64,000 nucleotides of DNA from Amphibacillus marinus (GTDB lineage Bacteria > Bacillota > Bacilli > Bacillales > Amphibacillaceae), in contig NZ_FODJ01000012.1 in assembly GCF_900110345.1 (NCBI RefSeq), positions 1-64,000 on the forward strand, written 5' to 3'. The notes below the pieces were generated by a model. The model did not search any database. It had not been told where the DNA came from and saw only the letters and a program-made list of their open reading frames with translations. Position numbers and translations under genes: made by a program. Positions 54,353-63,665 of the stretch are shown one piece after another (within the stretch, counting starts at the first letter, position 1; the number at the start of each line of letters is the position of its first letter).

Positions 54353-54916
54353 GAATATCAATCCCTTTCAAATTATTACTGATATCTATATCTGATTGCA
54401 TAGGCACAGTGTTTTTGGTTGTATAACTTGTAGGCCAATCAATATTAAAGCTTCGAGTTATTGAACGTGTTACATCAATGGGGCGATGAATATCCCTTGC
54501 AAAGAGTCTGACTTCCCTATATTTTCATTTTCAAAGTAGCTTAACGGAATGGCTTTATAATAAATGAAACCTGTGACAAGATTTCCTGGTCCAAGTATAT
54601 CTTCTCTAGGTAAAGGCTCATAAATTTCATTTGTAATATCAACATCATCTACAAATACTCTAAGTGAATTTCTTAAAATAAAGCCCTCTATATAAATAGC
54701 TAATATTACTTCATTTCCACTTGCAGTATAACCAGTATTTAAAAACTCTGATTCAGGATAATGCCATTGATAGTTATCACCGTCAGAAGTAATTGCGGCA
54801 ATATTAAGATATGTTAAAGGCGGTGCTTCTTGAGCAAATGTGACATTAGGCAAAATAAATAAGGTGGCTACTAGTCCAATTAAAACAGAAATAACGGATA
54901 TCTTTTTCGTTCTCAT
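54345..54916 (-). pseudogene. Secreted hypothetical protein, apparently frameshifted
   Basis: The intact first frame gives 148 aa with a signal peptide cleaved after NVTFA-QEA, ending after SDSLQGIFIAPLM at 54470. Near 54522-54525 the minus-strand run AAAA appears one base short: one extra A would continue the frame as YREVRLFARDIHRPIDV, then TRSITRSFNIDWPTSY to KGIDIHD, stopping at 54345 with an overlap to the next gene. The coherent tail and the coupled overlap suggest a recent frameshift or a sequencing error. Family unknown; probably a cell-surface or exported protein. Confidence 0.6.
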
Positions 54917-55104
54917 AAAAAAACTCCATTTTTTAGTTGTTTTAATTGTGACAAATATGGTAATTAAGTCAACCGTTATTATTTAATTTGTAAAAAAATA
55001 TAATATAATAGCGTTATACTTGTTAAACTATTGATTAAGCGTGGGCTCTACTTGTTTTTGAGTTGTGCATTACTTAAATAATGGTATAAGAATATAATAC
55101 TGCG

Positions 55105-55138
55105 AAAAACCCTCCCTGCTCCATAAGAGCAAAGAGGG
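55105..55138 (-). terminator. Terminator of rplM-rpsI
   Basis: Minus strand: CCCTC-TT-TGCTC pairs with GAGCA-GG-GAGGG, then TTTTT. Confidence 0.82.
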
Positions 55139-55163
55139 CAATCCCTTGTGAATATATAGTTGA

Positions 55164-55556
55164 TTAACGTTTTGAGAACTGAGGAGCTCTACGTGCGCCT
55201 TTAAGACCGTATTTTTTACGTTCCTTCATACGTGCGTCACGCGTTAAGAATCCAGCGCGTTTTAATGTTGCGCGGTATTCTGGATCTGCTTCTAACAATG
55301 CACGTGCTACTCCGTGACGGATTGCACCCGCTTGTCCAGTGAAGCCACCACCATGTACGTTTACTAATACATCGTAGCTGCCTTCTGTTTCAGTTGAAAC
55401 TAAAGGTTGTTTGATAATTGTACGTAAAGTTTCGTATGGGAAGTAGTCTTCCGCATCGCGAGTATTTACAGTGATACGTCCAGTTCCTGGTACTAAACGT
55501 ACACGAGCTGTTGAGCTTTTACGGCGTCCGGTACCGTAGTATTGTACTTGTGCCAC
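55164..55556 (-). CDS. rpsI: 30S ribosomal protein S9
   Basis: A 130-aa protein of normal length for S9 with [19 protein letters not shown] at the start and the basic C-terminal [17 protein letters not shown] reaching the decoding site. It follows rplM by 20 nt and is transcribed with it. Stop codon then terminator. Confidence 0.97.
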   Translation of the reverse strand: MAQVQYYGTGRRKSSTARVRLVPGTGRITVNTRDAEDYFPYETLRTIIKQPLVSTETEGSYDVLVNVHGGGFTGQAGAIRHGVARALLEADPEYRATLKRAGFLTRDARMKERKKYGLKGARRAPQFSKR

Positions 55557-55576
55557 TATTCGTTACCTCCTTTAAA

Positions 55577-56014
55577 TTATCCGCGAAGTTCGTAAACTTC
55601 TGGTTTTTGAGCTTGATGTGTGTGTTCTGCGCCACGGAATACGTGTAATTTTTTCGCCATTTTACGACCAAGGCTACCTTTTGGAAGCATACCTTTTATC
55701 GTTGTTTCTAGCATTGTTTCTGAATATTTCTCACGCATTTCACCAGCTGTACGTCCTTTAAGACCACCTGGGTGATGTGAGTGACGATAATAGATCTTAT
55801 CGCTTAATTTCTTACCTGTTAATTCAATTTTTTCTGCATTAATAATGATAACATAGTCACCAGTATCAACATGTGGTGTAAAAGTCGGTTTATGCTTGCC
55901 ACGTAGGATGGCAGCCACTTCACTTGATAAGCGTCCAAGTGTTTGACCTTCAGCATCAACTACTAGCCATTTGCGTTCAATGTTAGCTTCATTTGCCATG
56001 AAAGTTGTGCGCAT
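55577..56014 (-). CDS. rplM: 50S ribosomal protein L13
   Basis: A 145-aa protein matching L13 ([16 protein letters not shown] at the start; [36 protein letters not shown]). The ATG at 56012-56014 after AGGAGGG gives the conserved N-terminus; the longer frame is not used. Promoter at 56140-56168 leaves a leader of about 120 nt, where many Firmicutes have an L13-binding leader RNA. Confidence 0.97.
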   Translation of the reverse strand: MRTTFMANEANIERKWLVVDAEGQTLGRLSSEVAAILRGKHKPTFTPHVDTGDYVIIINAEKIELTGKKLSDKIYYRHSHHPGGLKGRTAGEMREKYSETMLETTIKGMLPKGSLGRKMAKKLHVFRGAEHTHQAQKPEVYELRG

Positions 56015-56139
56015 GTTTATTACCCTCCTGTATTGAAAAATCCTTAATGTTTTGTTCATTTAAATTTGGTTTGATCTTATATTCTACACAATTAACTTTC
56101 CGGGGCTAATCGTGGTATAGAAATAAAATGCCATAGACC

Positions 56140-56168
56140 ATCTTATAACAAATAGCGCCTAAAGTCAA
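56140..56168 (-). promoter_or_regulatory. rplM promoter
   Basis: Minus strand: TTGACT (56163-56168), 17 nt, TAAGAT (56140-56145). The leader from there to 56014 may form the autoregulatory L13 leader, but I could not verify its fold. Confidence 0.5.
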
Positions 56169-56207
56169 CAGCTGTTCACCCGGTTGCGTTGTTTTTTTGA
56201 AAAAAAT

Positions 56208-56960
56208 TTAAACTTTATCACCTGGATAGCCAACTTTTTCTAAATAGAGCCCGTGCGCAGGGGCTGTTTTGCCAAGATCCGATCGCTTTAAGTGCTCAAA
56301 GCTTGTTAAGATTGTCTCTGGCTTCCGTTCTGCTAGTCCAACTTCAACTAAGGTTCCGACCATAATGCGCACCATATTATACAGAAAGCCACTGCCAGTA
56401 AAGGTGAAAACAACATAATCGCCTTGTTGCTCACATTTCGCCTGATAAATCGTCCGTACCTTACTTCCTTTGACCTGACTGTTTGCCGCACAGTAAGCAG
56501 TAAAGTCGTGCTGACCCTCAAGCAAGTGACAGCCGTTAGCGATTAAGGCTAGATCAAGTGGCCGGCGAATGTGATAGCTGTAATGACGCTCAAATGGATT
56601 GGCATCAGCGCCATTCCAAATAACATACTTGTACGTTTTCTCGATAACATCGTATCGCGCATGGAAATCTTCACTGACCTGCTTGATCTCAACAATAACA
56701 ATATCGTCCGGCAGTAGCGCGTTGAGAGCCAACTTCCATTTGCTATTTGCAATTGCTAAGCTTGAATTAAAATGAAACGTTTGCCCGTTGGCATGCACGC
56801 CTGCATCTGTTCGCCCTGATGCGGTGATCTTAACAGCTGCTCCTTTATGAAGCTGTTGTAAGGCCGCTTCAATGGTTGATTGGATCGTCATCTGATTGGG
56901 CTGAACCTGATAGCCAGCATACCTAGTGCCATCATATTTAACAGTAGCTAAATACCGCAT
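56208..56960 (-). CDS. truA: tRNA pseudouridine synthase A
   Basis: A 250-aa enzyme making pseudouridine at tRNA positions 38-40. Catalytic Asp lies in ASGRTDAGVHANGQ; other features are VKYDGTRYAGYQVQPN and FTGSGFLYNMVRIMVGTLVEVG. Standard length. Follows ecfT by 23 nt as in Bacillus. Confidence 0.95.
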   Translation of the reverse strand: MRYLATVKYDGTRYAGYQVQPNQMTIQSTIEAALQQLHKGAAVKITASGRTDAGVHANGQTFHFNSSLAIANSKWKLALNALLPDDIVIVEIKQVSEDFHARYDVIEKTYKYVIWNGADANPFERHYSYHIRRPLDLALIANGCHLLEGQHDFTAYCAANSQVKGSKVRTIYQAKCEQQGDYVVFTFTGSGFLYNMVRIMVGTLVEVGLAERKPETILTSFEHLKRSDLGKTAPAHGLYLEKVGYPGDKV

Positions 56961-56983
56961 TGTTGTAACTCCTTTTACCTTAT

Positions 56984-57778
56984 CTAATATCTAAAAAAGA
57001 ATAGGCCTGCAATAACCAAGGCAAATGCAAGCATGGCCAACCAATCGCGCTTCACAATAACAAGCTCTCGTAATCGTGTTCGGCCCTCTCCGCCTTGATA
57101 GCCCCTTGCCTCCATCGCCATTGCTAACTCTTCCGCTCGCTTAAAGGCGCTAACGAATAAGGGCACGAGCAGTGGTACAACAGCTTGAATACGATCCTTT
57201 AAAGGACCTGTCCGAAAATCGACCCCTCTTGAAGCCTGTGCCTTTGAGATCTTTTCGGTTTCCTGCATGAGCGTGGGAATGAACCGTAAAGAAATTGACA
57301 TCATCAAGGCCAGCTCATGAACGGGAAACTTGATTTTTTTTAATGGATTTAATAATGTCTCAATTGCATCAGTAATCTCGATCGGGGTTGTCGTCAAGGT
57401 TAGCAGTGATGTAAATAAAATCAGCAAAAAGAACCGTAAAGAAATAGCGACACCTTGAATTAACGCGCCCGAATAAATCTGAAACCCAAATAGTTCAACT
57501 AGAACGGTCCCTTCATTGGTCACAAACAAATGCAGGATAAAGGTAAAGATAATTAAAAACCAAACTGGCGATAAGCCTTTGGCAATAAACCTTAAGGGAA
57601 TTTGCGTAAGGAGCGCACTTGCGACGGCAAATACCGTTAACCAGGCATAGCTTAAGGTATTGTTAGCAAAAAAGACAAAGACAACAAAGCAAAAGATCAT
57701 CACGATCTTTGCTCTGGGATCGAGACGATGAACGACCGAGTTTGCCGGAACATATTGCCCGATAATAATACTACTCAT
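56984..57778 (-). CDS. ecfT: ECF transporter transmembrane subunit EcfT
   Basis: A 264-aa membrane protein, the shared T subunit of energy-coupling-factor vitamin importers. The coupling motif [10 protein letters not shown]-like [11 protein letters not shown] and [11 protein letters not shown], each with an A-R-G signature, contact the ATPases. Its start overlaps the end of ecfA2 by 8 nt. Confidence 0.94.
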   Translation of the reverse strand: MSSIIIGQYVPANSVVHRLDPRAKIVMIFCFVVFVFFANNTLSYAWLTVFAVASALLTQIPLRFIAKGLSPVWFLIIFTFILHLFVTNEGTVLVELFGFQIYSGALIQGVAISLRFFLLILFTSLLTLTTTPIEITDAIETLLNPLKKIKFPVHELALMMSISLRFIPTLMQETEKISKAQASRGVDFRTGPLKDRIQAVVPLLVPLFVSAFKRAEELAMAMEARGYQGGEGRTRLRELVIVKRDWLAMLAFALVIAGLFFFRY

Positions 57779-58646
57779 CCGTCGGTTCCTCCTTCCTCAG
57801 GAGCTTGTTAATCTCTTCAGCCAGCTCTTGCTCAGTTTGGCCTTGATAGCTCAGATTTTGCTTAAACAGCTCATTGAAATCCTGAATAAATTGAATCACT
57901 TCTGGCACATCAAGCTGAACCTTCTGGAGCGCTTCATTTTGAACAAAAATCTCGCTTGGTTTGCCTTCCATATATTTTTCACCATGATCCAGAATAATAA
58001 CATGATCAGCGTATTTAAGCGCGTCCTCCATACTATGGGTAACAAGGATGGTTGTTAGACCTTTCCGCTTATGTAAATCAAGAAACATGTCCATTACTTC
58101 CTGTTGCCCACGCGGGTCTAGCCCGGCGGTTGGTTCATCCAGCACAAGCACTTTCGGGTCCATCGCGAGTACACCTGCAATCGCAACACGACGCATTTGA
58201 CCCCCACTCAGATCAAAGGGTGAACGCTCGAGTAAATCAGGTGAAAGATTAACGGCTTTTAACACGTCAGGAATGCGCCTTTCAATCTCCTCATCACTTA
58301 CACCGAAATTTCTTGGACCAAAGGCAATATCTTTCTTAATCGTTTCTTCAAATAATTGGTGTTCGGGATATTGAAAAACAACCCCGACCTGCCTGCGTAA
58401 ATCCTTGATATTTGCCGTTTTAGCGCCTGCTTGATGCTGAAAGCCACCAATCTTGATAGCACCAGCGGTTGGCCTTAACAGACCATTTAGATGCTGTATC
58501 AAGGTGGACTTACCTGAACCCGTGTGTCCGACAATCGCCACATAAGATCCCGATTTAATTGAGAATGAAAGGTTTTTTAAGGCTTGGTGAGAGAATGGGC
58601 TATTTGGTTGATAAGTATAACTTACTTCGTTGAATTGTATGTCCAT
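57771..58646 (-). CDS. ecfA2: ECF transporter ATPase EcfA2
   Basis: A 291-aa ATPase: [42 protein letters not shown] and [11 protein letters not shown]. The ATG at 58644-58646 gives the family N-terminus [12 protein letters not shown]; the ribosome binding site GAAGGAG is unusually far (about 14 nt). It overlaps ecfA1 by 25 nt. With EcfA1 and EcfT it powers vitamin or metal S-subunits encoded elsewhere. Confidence 0.93.
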   Translation of the reverse strand: MDIQFNEVSYTYQPNSPFSHQALKNLSFSIKSGSYVAIVGHTGSGKSTLIQHLNGLLRPTAGAIKIGGFQHQAGAKTANIKDLRRQVGVVFQYPEHQLFEETIKKDIAFGPRNFGVSDEEIERRIPDVLKAVNLSPDLLERSPFDLSGGQMRRVAIAGVLAMDPKVLVLDEPTAGLDPRGQQEVMDMFLDLHKRKGLTTILVTHSMEDALKYADHVIILDHGEKYMEGKPSEIFVQNEALQKVQLDVPEVIQFIQDFNELFKQNLSYQGQTEQELAEEINKLLRKEEPTDE

Positions 58647-59464
58647 AATGCATCCAATAGCTCCTTCTGATTTAATGGCTCCTGCGACCATGCTTGGTCA
58701 ACCAGCTGCAATTGATTAGCTAGCTTAGCAACGAACGGTACGTCTAAGCCAATTTCTCTTAGTACATTTTCCCGGGTAAACAGATCACGTGGCTCGGTTT
58801 CTAACCAGACCTGCCCCTCATTCATAACAATGACCCGATCAGCTTGGATAATCTCATTTAAATCATGTGTGATGGTGACAAGATTAAGGTCATGCTCAGC
58901 TCTAACATCATTTACCGTCGCCATGATCTCTTTGCGCCCCTTTGGATCAAGCATCGCCGTTGCCTCATCTAAAATAATCACATCTGGCTGAATGACCAGT
59001 ACGCCCGCAATGGCAACACGTTGCTTTTGCCCGCCTGAAAGACGATGTGGCTCATGCAATGTATATTCGGACATGCGCACTGATTTAAGACTATTCGCTA
59101 TGCGCTCAACCATTACCTCGCGTGGTTCGCCCCGATTTTCTAAACCAAAGGCAACATCATCCCTTACTGTGGTCCCAACAAATTGGTTATCTGGGTTTTG
59201 AAATACCATCCCGACCTTTTTCCGTACATCCCAAACTGTCTCTGCATTGACTGTTATCCCATGAACAACAATTTCGCCTTGATCGGGAAATAATAAGCCA
59301 TTAATTAGCTTCGCGATTGTTGATTTACCAGACCCGTTATGACCAATAATCGCTACCCATTGGTCGGAGTCAATGGTGAAACTAACATCCTTCAACACCC
59401 ACGGTTCATCATCCGCATAACGGAATGATACATTATTAAACACTATTTGCTGCCTAGACATCAT
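58622..59464 (-). CDS. ecfA1: ECF transporter ATPase EcfA1
   Basis: A 280-aa ATPase: [41 protein letters not shown] and [12 protein letters not shown]-loop and H-loop (THDLNE) present. The ATG at 59462-59464 has GGGGG upstream; a second ATG follows at once. First gene of the ecfA1-ecfA2-ecfT-truA unit. Confidence 0.93.
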   Translation of the reverse strand: MMSRQQIVFNNVSFRYADDEPWVLKDVSFTIDSDQWVAIIGHNGSGKSTIAKLINGLLFPDQGEIVVHGITVNAETVWDVRKKVGMVFQNPDNQFVGTTVRDDVAFGLENRGEPREVMVERIANSLKSVRMSEYTLHEPHRLSGGQKQRVAIAGVLVIQPDVIILDEATAMLDPKGRKEIMATVNDVRAEHDLNLVTITHDLNEIIQADRVIVMNEGQVWLETEPRDLFTRENVLREIGLDVPFVAKLANQLQLVDQAWSQEPLNQKELLDALWTYNSTK

Positions 59465-59546
59465 TATTCCCCCATCAAGCGACATTTTATTTCCCAGGAA
59501 ATGAATGCTCTGAAATAAAATAGCTTTAGTACTTATCTAAATGCTT

Positions 59547-59573
59547 ATTTTACCACATCTTATTGTAATTCAA
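59547..59573 (-). promoter_or_regulatory. Possible extended -10 promoter of ecfA1
   Basis: Minus strand: TGGTAAAAT gives an extended -10 (TAAAAT at 59547-59552) with TTGAAT 15 nt upstream. Lies in the 433-nt gap 59465-59897, where no gene is evident. Confidence 0.4.
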
Positions 59574-59828
59574 CAGGAAACAACGTCTTAATATCATCAG
59601 ATTATTCTCCACTTCTAGATAGCTCTCCCAAAATGGCGTATTGCCTTTTGTTTTCTTGACGATTATCCGTACCTAAGTCTTGTTGCTCCTTCAAAAAAGC
59701 AACATTGTTTATGCGTTATGTTCCTATAAAGTTACAGAAAGCTTTTAACGACAGTGTAATATAGCTACTAGAAACGATAGACTATGCCCCTTCATAAGAA
59801 TAGCTCAAAATTAAAGTAATCCGTTTCC

Positions 59829-59858
59829 TTGACTTAAAGTTATCTATATAGGTTAAAA
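59829..59858 (+). promoter_or_regulatory. Promoter of the CAP-domain gene
   Basis: TTGACT (59829-59834), 18 nt, TTAAAA (59853-59858), 39 nt before the TTG start. Confidence 0.5.
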
Positions 59859-59897
59859 TGGTAGAGTGCGATCCGTAGAGGTACGAGGAGGGGTGAC

Positions 59898-61025
59898 TTG
59901 AAAGCATTAAAAGGTTTGTTAGTTCTACTTATTATTACGGGGCTGTTATGGTACGTCTATGAAGAGGATTATCATAATAGTGGTATGGCAGGTGTATGGG
60001 GAGAAGTGAAACAAGACGCTCAAAATATTCGTAACAGTGAACCTGTCCAAGCCTCTATTACTTTTATATCAAATTCAATGGCATTTATGACTGATTTCCT
60101 TTCCGGATCCTCTAGTGAGGAATACGAAGCACCAAGCATCCCTAGTCCAGATTTAGCTGAACCGAATAATCAATCGTTCTCAGTTCACAATATTGAAATA
60201 ACCGATAGTATAGAGGATGTAGAAGAAGTAGTTGGTGAACTACCTGCTAGGGTTATCCAAAATGAATACGAAACAGAGTGGCACATCTATCATCAACAGT
60301 ATCAGAATTTTTTCATGGTTGCCTATGACGATAATGATCAGGTCTTTGGTTTGTATACGAATCAAGACTTACTAAGGTCAAATGAAGGGATATCTATTGA
60401 AGCAACCAAGTCTGAGGTTAGAGCAGTATATGGTGACCCTATTGACTTTATTCAGAAAGGAAATATTCGTTATCAAGTGAATAACGATCAAGAATATGAC
60501 ACTTTCAAACTAGATAACAACTATGTGACGTTCTTCTATGATCTACATCAAAACGAACAGATCACTGCTGTACAAATTATTTCTAAAGAAATGGAGCATC
60601 GTAAACAGGGATTTTTTGGCGAGAAGAGTGATGAACTGGTTGAGGGTTTAGCCTATCAATTATTCGATTTAACTAATGCTACCCGTGCTAAATTTGAACT
60701 ACCACTGCTCGATTGGCATCAACCTGCTCAGACTACCGTCCGTCAGCATAGTTTAGATATGGCCGAGAACAATTATTTTAGCCATACCAACTTAGCAGGC
60801 CTTTCGCCGTTCGACAGACTAGCTCGTGATGACGTTTCTTATAAAATGGCAGGCGAAAATATAGCAACAGGGCAGCCTAGCAGTGTTTATGCGCATCATG
60901 GTTTAATGAATTCTGAAGGACACCGCCAAAATATTCTCAATAGTGATTTTCGCTTAATGACTGTCGGCGTTGCCGTCAGACAAGATGGCCAGCCTTTTTA
61001 TACAGAAAATTATATTACCCAATAA
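59898..61025 (+). CDS. CAP (SCP/PR1) domain protein with membrane anchor, YlbC-like
   Basis: A 375-aa exported or anchored protein: N-terminal hydrophobic segment (residues 5-20), a CAP-associated N-domain (about 100-235) and a C-terminal CAP domain with LLDWHQPAQTTVRQHSLDMAENNYFSH, MAGENIATGQPS, MNSEGHRQNILNSDF and ENYITQ. The layout is that of B. subtilis YlbC. CAP proteins have varied extracellular roles. TTG at 59898 follows GAGGAGGGG. Inserted between the ribosomal rplQ end and ecfA1. Confidence 0.85.
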   Translation: MKALKGLLVLLIITGLLWYVYEEDYHNSGMAGVWGEVKQDAQNIRNSEPVQASITFISNSMAFMTDFLSGSSSEEYEAPSIPSPDLAEPNNQSFSVHNIEITDSIEDVEEVVGELPARVIQNEYETEWHIYHQQYQNFFMVAYDDNDQVFGLYTNQDLLRSNEGISIEATKSEVRAVYGDPIDFIQKGNIRYQVNNDQEYDTFKLDNNYVTFFYDLHQNEQITAVQIISKEMEHRKQGFFGEKSDELVEGLAYQLFDLTNATRAKFELPLLDWHQPAQTTVRQHSLDMAENNYFSHTNLAGLSPFDRLARDDVSYKMAGENIATGQPSSVYAHHGLMNSEGHRQNILNSDFRLMTVGVAVRQDGQPFYTENYITQ

Positions 61026-61030
61026 TTGAG

Positions 61031-61057
61031 CGGGAATGACGGTGCAGTCATTCCCCG
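61031..61057 (+). terminator. Hairpin behind the CAP gene
   Basis: CGGGAATGAC/GTCATTCCCCG stem with 6-nt loop, without a good T-run. Confidence 0.55.
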
Positions 61058-61164
61058 TAATCTCAATCGCAATACCCTACTGTGATTACACAATTTCTCC
61101 ATTTGACTATTCAAATATCGCATGTGGTTATTCAGCACTCGTATTTCGACAATTAGCAGAATTA

Positions 61165-61710
61165 TTAATTATAATCATATAGACCAACAAATTGCGAGAT
61201 AATATCTTTTTCGCTATCAGCAATTAATAAATTAAAACCAGAGATATGCTCTTCAATCAGTTCCACATCGCTTCTCGCTAAGTCTATCAGTTGAGTAAAA
61301 GTAACCTGATATTTTGTATTATAGTCTGATGGTTTTTCAGCAATAATTGCATCACTATGTGTTTCCCTAAGCGTTTCTACAACATTTTCATGATACTCAA
61401 GGATAAAATGCATCTCTTGATTACCAGTTGTTAGTATCTCATAAATTTCTGTGTCAATCTCATAATTCATATCAAAAAAGAGCTGACTCTTTTCTTTTGA
61501 ATAATTCATATTAAAATTTGTAATAATGAATTTGGGCGGTACCAGTTTTTCCTCTAATGAAATAGTTTGGAGTGTTAATTCTTCGTTCCCCTGATTTGTG
61601 TTTAACTGATCCTTACCCTCAATTTCATTTAGGTCACTTCCATTGTTTGAATTACAGCCAGTTAAAACTAAACTAATTAGAAATAGTGTTATCACAATAC
61701 GCTTTCTCAT
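61165..61710 (-). CDS. Hypothetical lipoprotein (181 aa)
   Basis: A 181-aa lipoprotein with signal peptide and lipobox LTGC (Cys19), then an acidic/Asn-rich linker. The mature domain has alternating hydrophobic residues suggesting a beta-sandwich (KFIITNFNMNYSKEKSQLFFDMNYEID). No family recognised. ATG after AAAGGAG. Neighbours are the CAP gene and rplQ; no functional link is visible. The 377-nt gap 61711-62087 holds only the rplQ terminator. Confidence 0.7.
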   Translation of the reverse strand: MRKRIVITLFLISLVLTGCNSNNGSDLNEIEGKDQLNTNQGNEELTLQTISLEEKLVPPKFIITNFNMNYSKEKSQLFFDMNYEIDTEIYEILTTGNQEMHFILEYHENVVETLRETHSDAIIAEKPSDYNTKYQVTFTQLIDLARSDVELIEEHISGFNLLIADSEKDIISQFVGLYDYN

Positions 61711-62017
61711 TATCTTCTCCTTTAGAAAGGTAAATAAGCTAGTAAGCCCTCCTCAGTGATTGTTATTCAATAAATTAAGTTAACAAGACCAAGCTTAGGA
61801 CATGATCACGGTGTAATGAGGTCACGCTTAACACTTCCTTTGCAATTAATGCACTAATTCTATATGTAAGAATATTAAAAGTAAATAAGTTTCAATCGAC
61901 AAATACTTACAAATGCAGATGACTCTTTTCTTTCGTAAATATGTAAAAACGATATAGAGCCGATACGTATTATAATCTATCTAATGCATTTAAAATTATT
62001 TTTTTGCATTTAGACAA

Positions 62018-62065
62018 CAAAAAAAGGGCTTGGATTCACCTCTATAGAGAGACTTGATCCTGCCC
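62018..62065 (-). terminator. Terminator of the rpsK-rpoA-rplQ unit
   Basis: Minus strand: GGGC..GGAT...CTCT pairs with AGAG...ATCC..GCCC (interrupted stem), then seven T, about 22 nt after the rplQ stop. Confidence 0.8.
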
Positions 62066-62087
62066 TTCATTCTATTTAATTATTAAG

Positions 62088-62441
62088 TTAGACTAACTCA
62101 ATAATCGCCATCTTAGCTCCGTCACCACGACGTGGTCCAAGCTTTAAGACACGTGTGTAACCACCTTGGCGGTCTTCATAACGTGTAGCGATATCGTTGA
62201 AAAGTTTTTGAACTGCATCTTCTGTTTCGCTAGCTTCTTTTCTGTAAAGAAATGCTGCTGCTTGACGGCGAGCATGAAGGTCACCACGTTTACCTAGTGT
62301 AATCATTTTCTCAACTGAAGAACGTAAGTCCTTAGCTTTTGCTTCAGTTGTTTCTAAGCGTTCATGAATAATCAAGTCAGTTGCAAGGTTTCTTAACAAT
62401 GCGTTACGAGCATCTGTTGTTCTTCCTAGTTTTCTAGCCAT
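62088..62441 (-). CDS. rplQ: 50S ribosomal protein L17
   Basis: A 117-aa protein, typical for Bacillus L17: [21 protein letters not shown], a Lys-rich middle and [25 protein letters not shown]. Last of the alpha-operon genes, 43 nt after rpoA; followed by a terminator. Confidence 0.97.
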   Translation of the reverse strand: MARKLGRTTDARNALLRNLATDLIIHERLETTEAKAKDLRSSVEKMITLGKRGDLHARRQAAAFLYRKEASETEDAVQKLFNDIATRYEDRQGGYTRVLKLGPRRGDGAKMAIIELV

Positions 62442-62484
62442 CGATTATCCCTCCTTTTCCATAAATCTCTCAAGGTATGCACGA

Positions 62485-63429
62485 CTAATCTTCTTTACGT
62501 AAACCAAGTCCTAAATCAATAAGCTTGTGCTTTACTTCTTCAAGCGATTTGCGACCTAGATTACGTACTTTCATCATGTCGTCTTCTGATTTATTTGCTA
62601 GCTCTTGTACGGTATTAATACCAGCACGCTTTAAGCAATTATAAGAGCGTACAGATAAATCAAGTTCTTCTATTGTCATTTCTAATACTTTTTCTTTTTG
62701 GTCTTCTTCTTTCTCAATCATGATTTCAGCATTTTGTGCTTCATCAGTTAGACCAACAAAGATGTTTAAGTGCTCAGTAAAAATTTTCGCACCTAAAGAA
62801 GCAGCTTCTTCTGGGCGAATACTTCCATCTGTCCAAACATCAAAGGTTAGTTTATCAAAGTTTGTCATTTGACCTACACGTGTATTCTCCACTTGGAAGG
62901 TAGCACGTGATACTGGTGTGAAGATCGAATCAACTGGAATAACACCAATTGGTTGATCATCATGATTATTAGCGTCGGCTGGACGGTAACCACGACCACG
63001 CTCAGCAGTCATTTTCATACGTAATGTAGCGTTGCTTCCTAATGTGGCGATATGTAAATCCGGATTAAGGATCTCCACATCACTATCATAAGTAATATCC
63101 GCAGCGGTAACAACACCCTCACCTTGAACATCAATTTCTAGCGTTTTCTCTTCTTCGGAATAGATTTTCAACGCTAGTTTCTTAAGGTTCAAAATAATGT
63201 TGGTTACATCTTCAACAACGCCTTTAATTGTCGAGAACTCATGAAGTGCGCCATCAATTTGTACAGATGTTACAGCAGCACCAGGAAGTGAGGATAATAG
63301 AATACGACGCAAGGAGTTTCCTAGTGTAGTCCCATATCCACGTTCTAGTGGTTCTACTACGAACTTTCCAAAAGTAGCATCATCATTGATTTCTACAATT
63401 TCGATCTTCGGCTTTTCAATTTCGATCAT
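62485..63429 (-). CDS. rpoA: RNA polymerase alpha subunit
   Basis: A 314-aa alpha subunit with N-terminal assembly domain ([29 protein letters not shown]) and C-terminal domain ([46 protein letters not shown]) that contacts UP elements. Length as in Bacillus. A gap of 236 nt to rpsK, much wider than in B. subtilis, holds no evident gene. Confidence 0.98.
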   Translation of the reverse strand: MIEIEKPKIEIVEINDDATFGKFVVEPLERGYGTTLGNSLRRILLSSLPGAAVTSVQIDGALHEFSTIKGVVEDVTNIILNLKKLALKIYSEEEKTLEIDVQGEGVVTAADITYDSDVEILNPDLHIATLGSNATLRMKMTAERGRGYRPADANNHDDQPIGVIPVDSIFTPVSRATFQVENTRVGQMTNFDKLTFDVWTDGSIRPEEAASLGAKIFTEHLNIFVGLTDEAQNAEIMIEKEEDQKEKVLEMTIEELDLSVRSYNCLKRAGINTVQELANKSEDDMMKVRNLGRKSLEEVKHKLIDLGLGLRKED

Positions 63430-63665
63430 TTATAAACCCTCCTTTGAACGTCGAAACCCCGGCTAGACTCTTGTCTAACCGAAATTCCTCAGGTAGGCAG
63501 TTCCCGTTCTGCACTATCTTCTATTCGTATAATTATTGTCTGTCTGTTTCGATGCTGGTTCTAGAATGGTTAACATAAGGCCTTGAATCACTCTACCTTA
63601 AAACGTTCTACTTTAAGCGATCATCATCCATTATAGACATGCTGACAAATTCTATACGGATAAAA

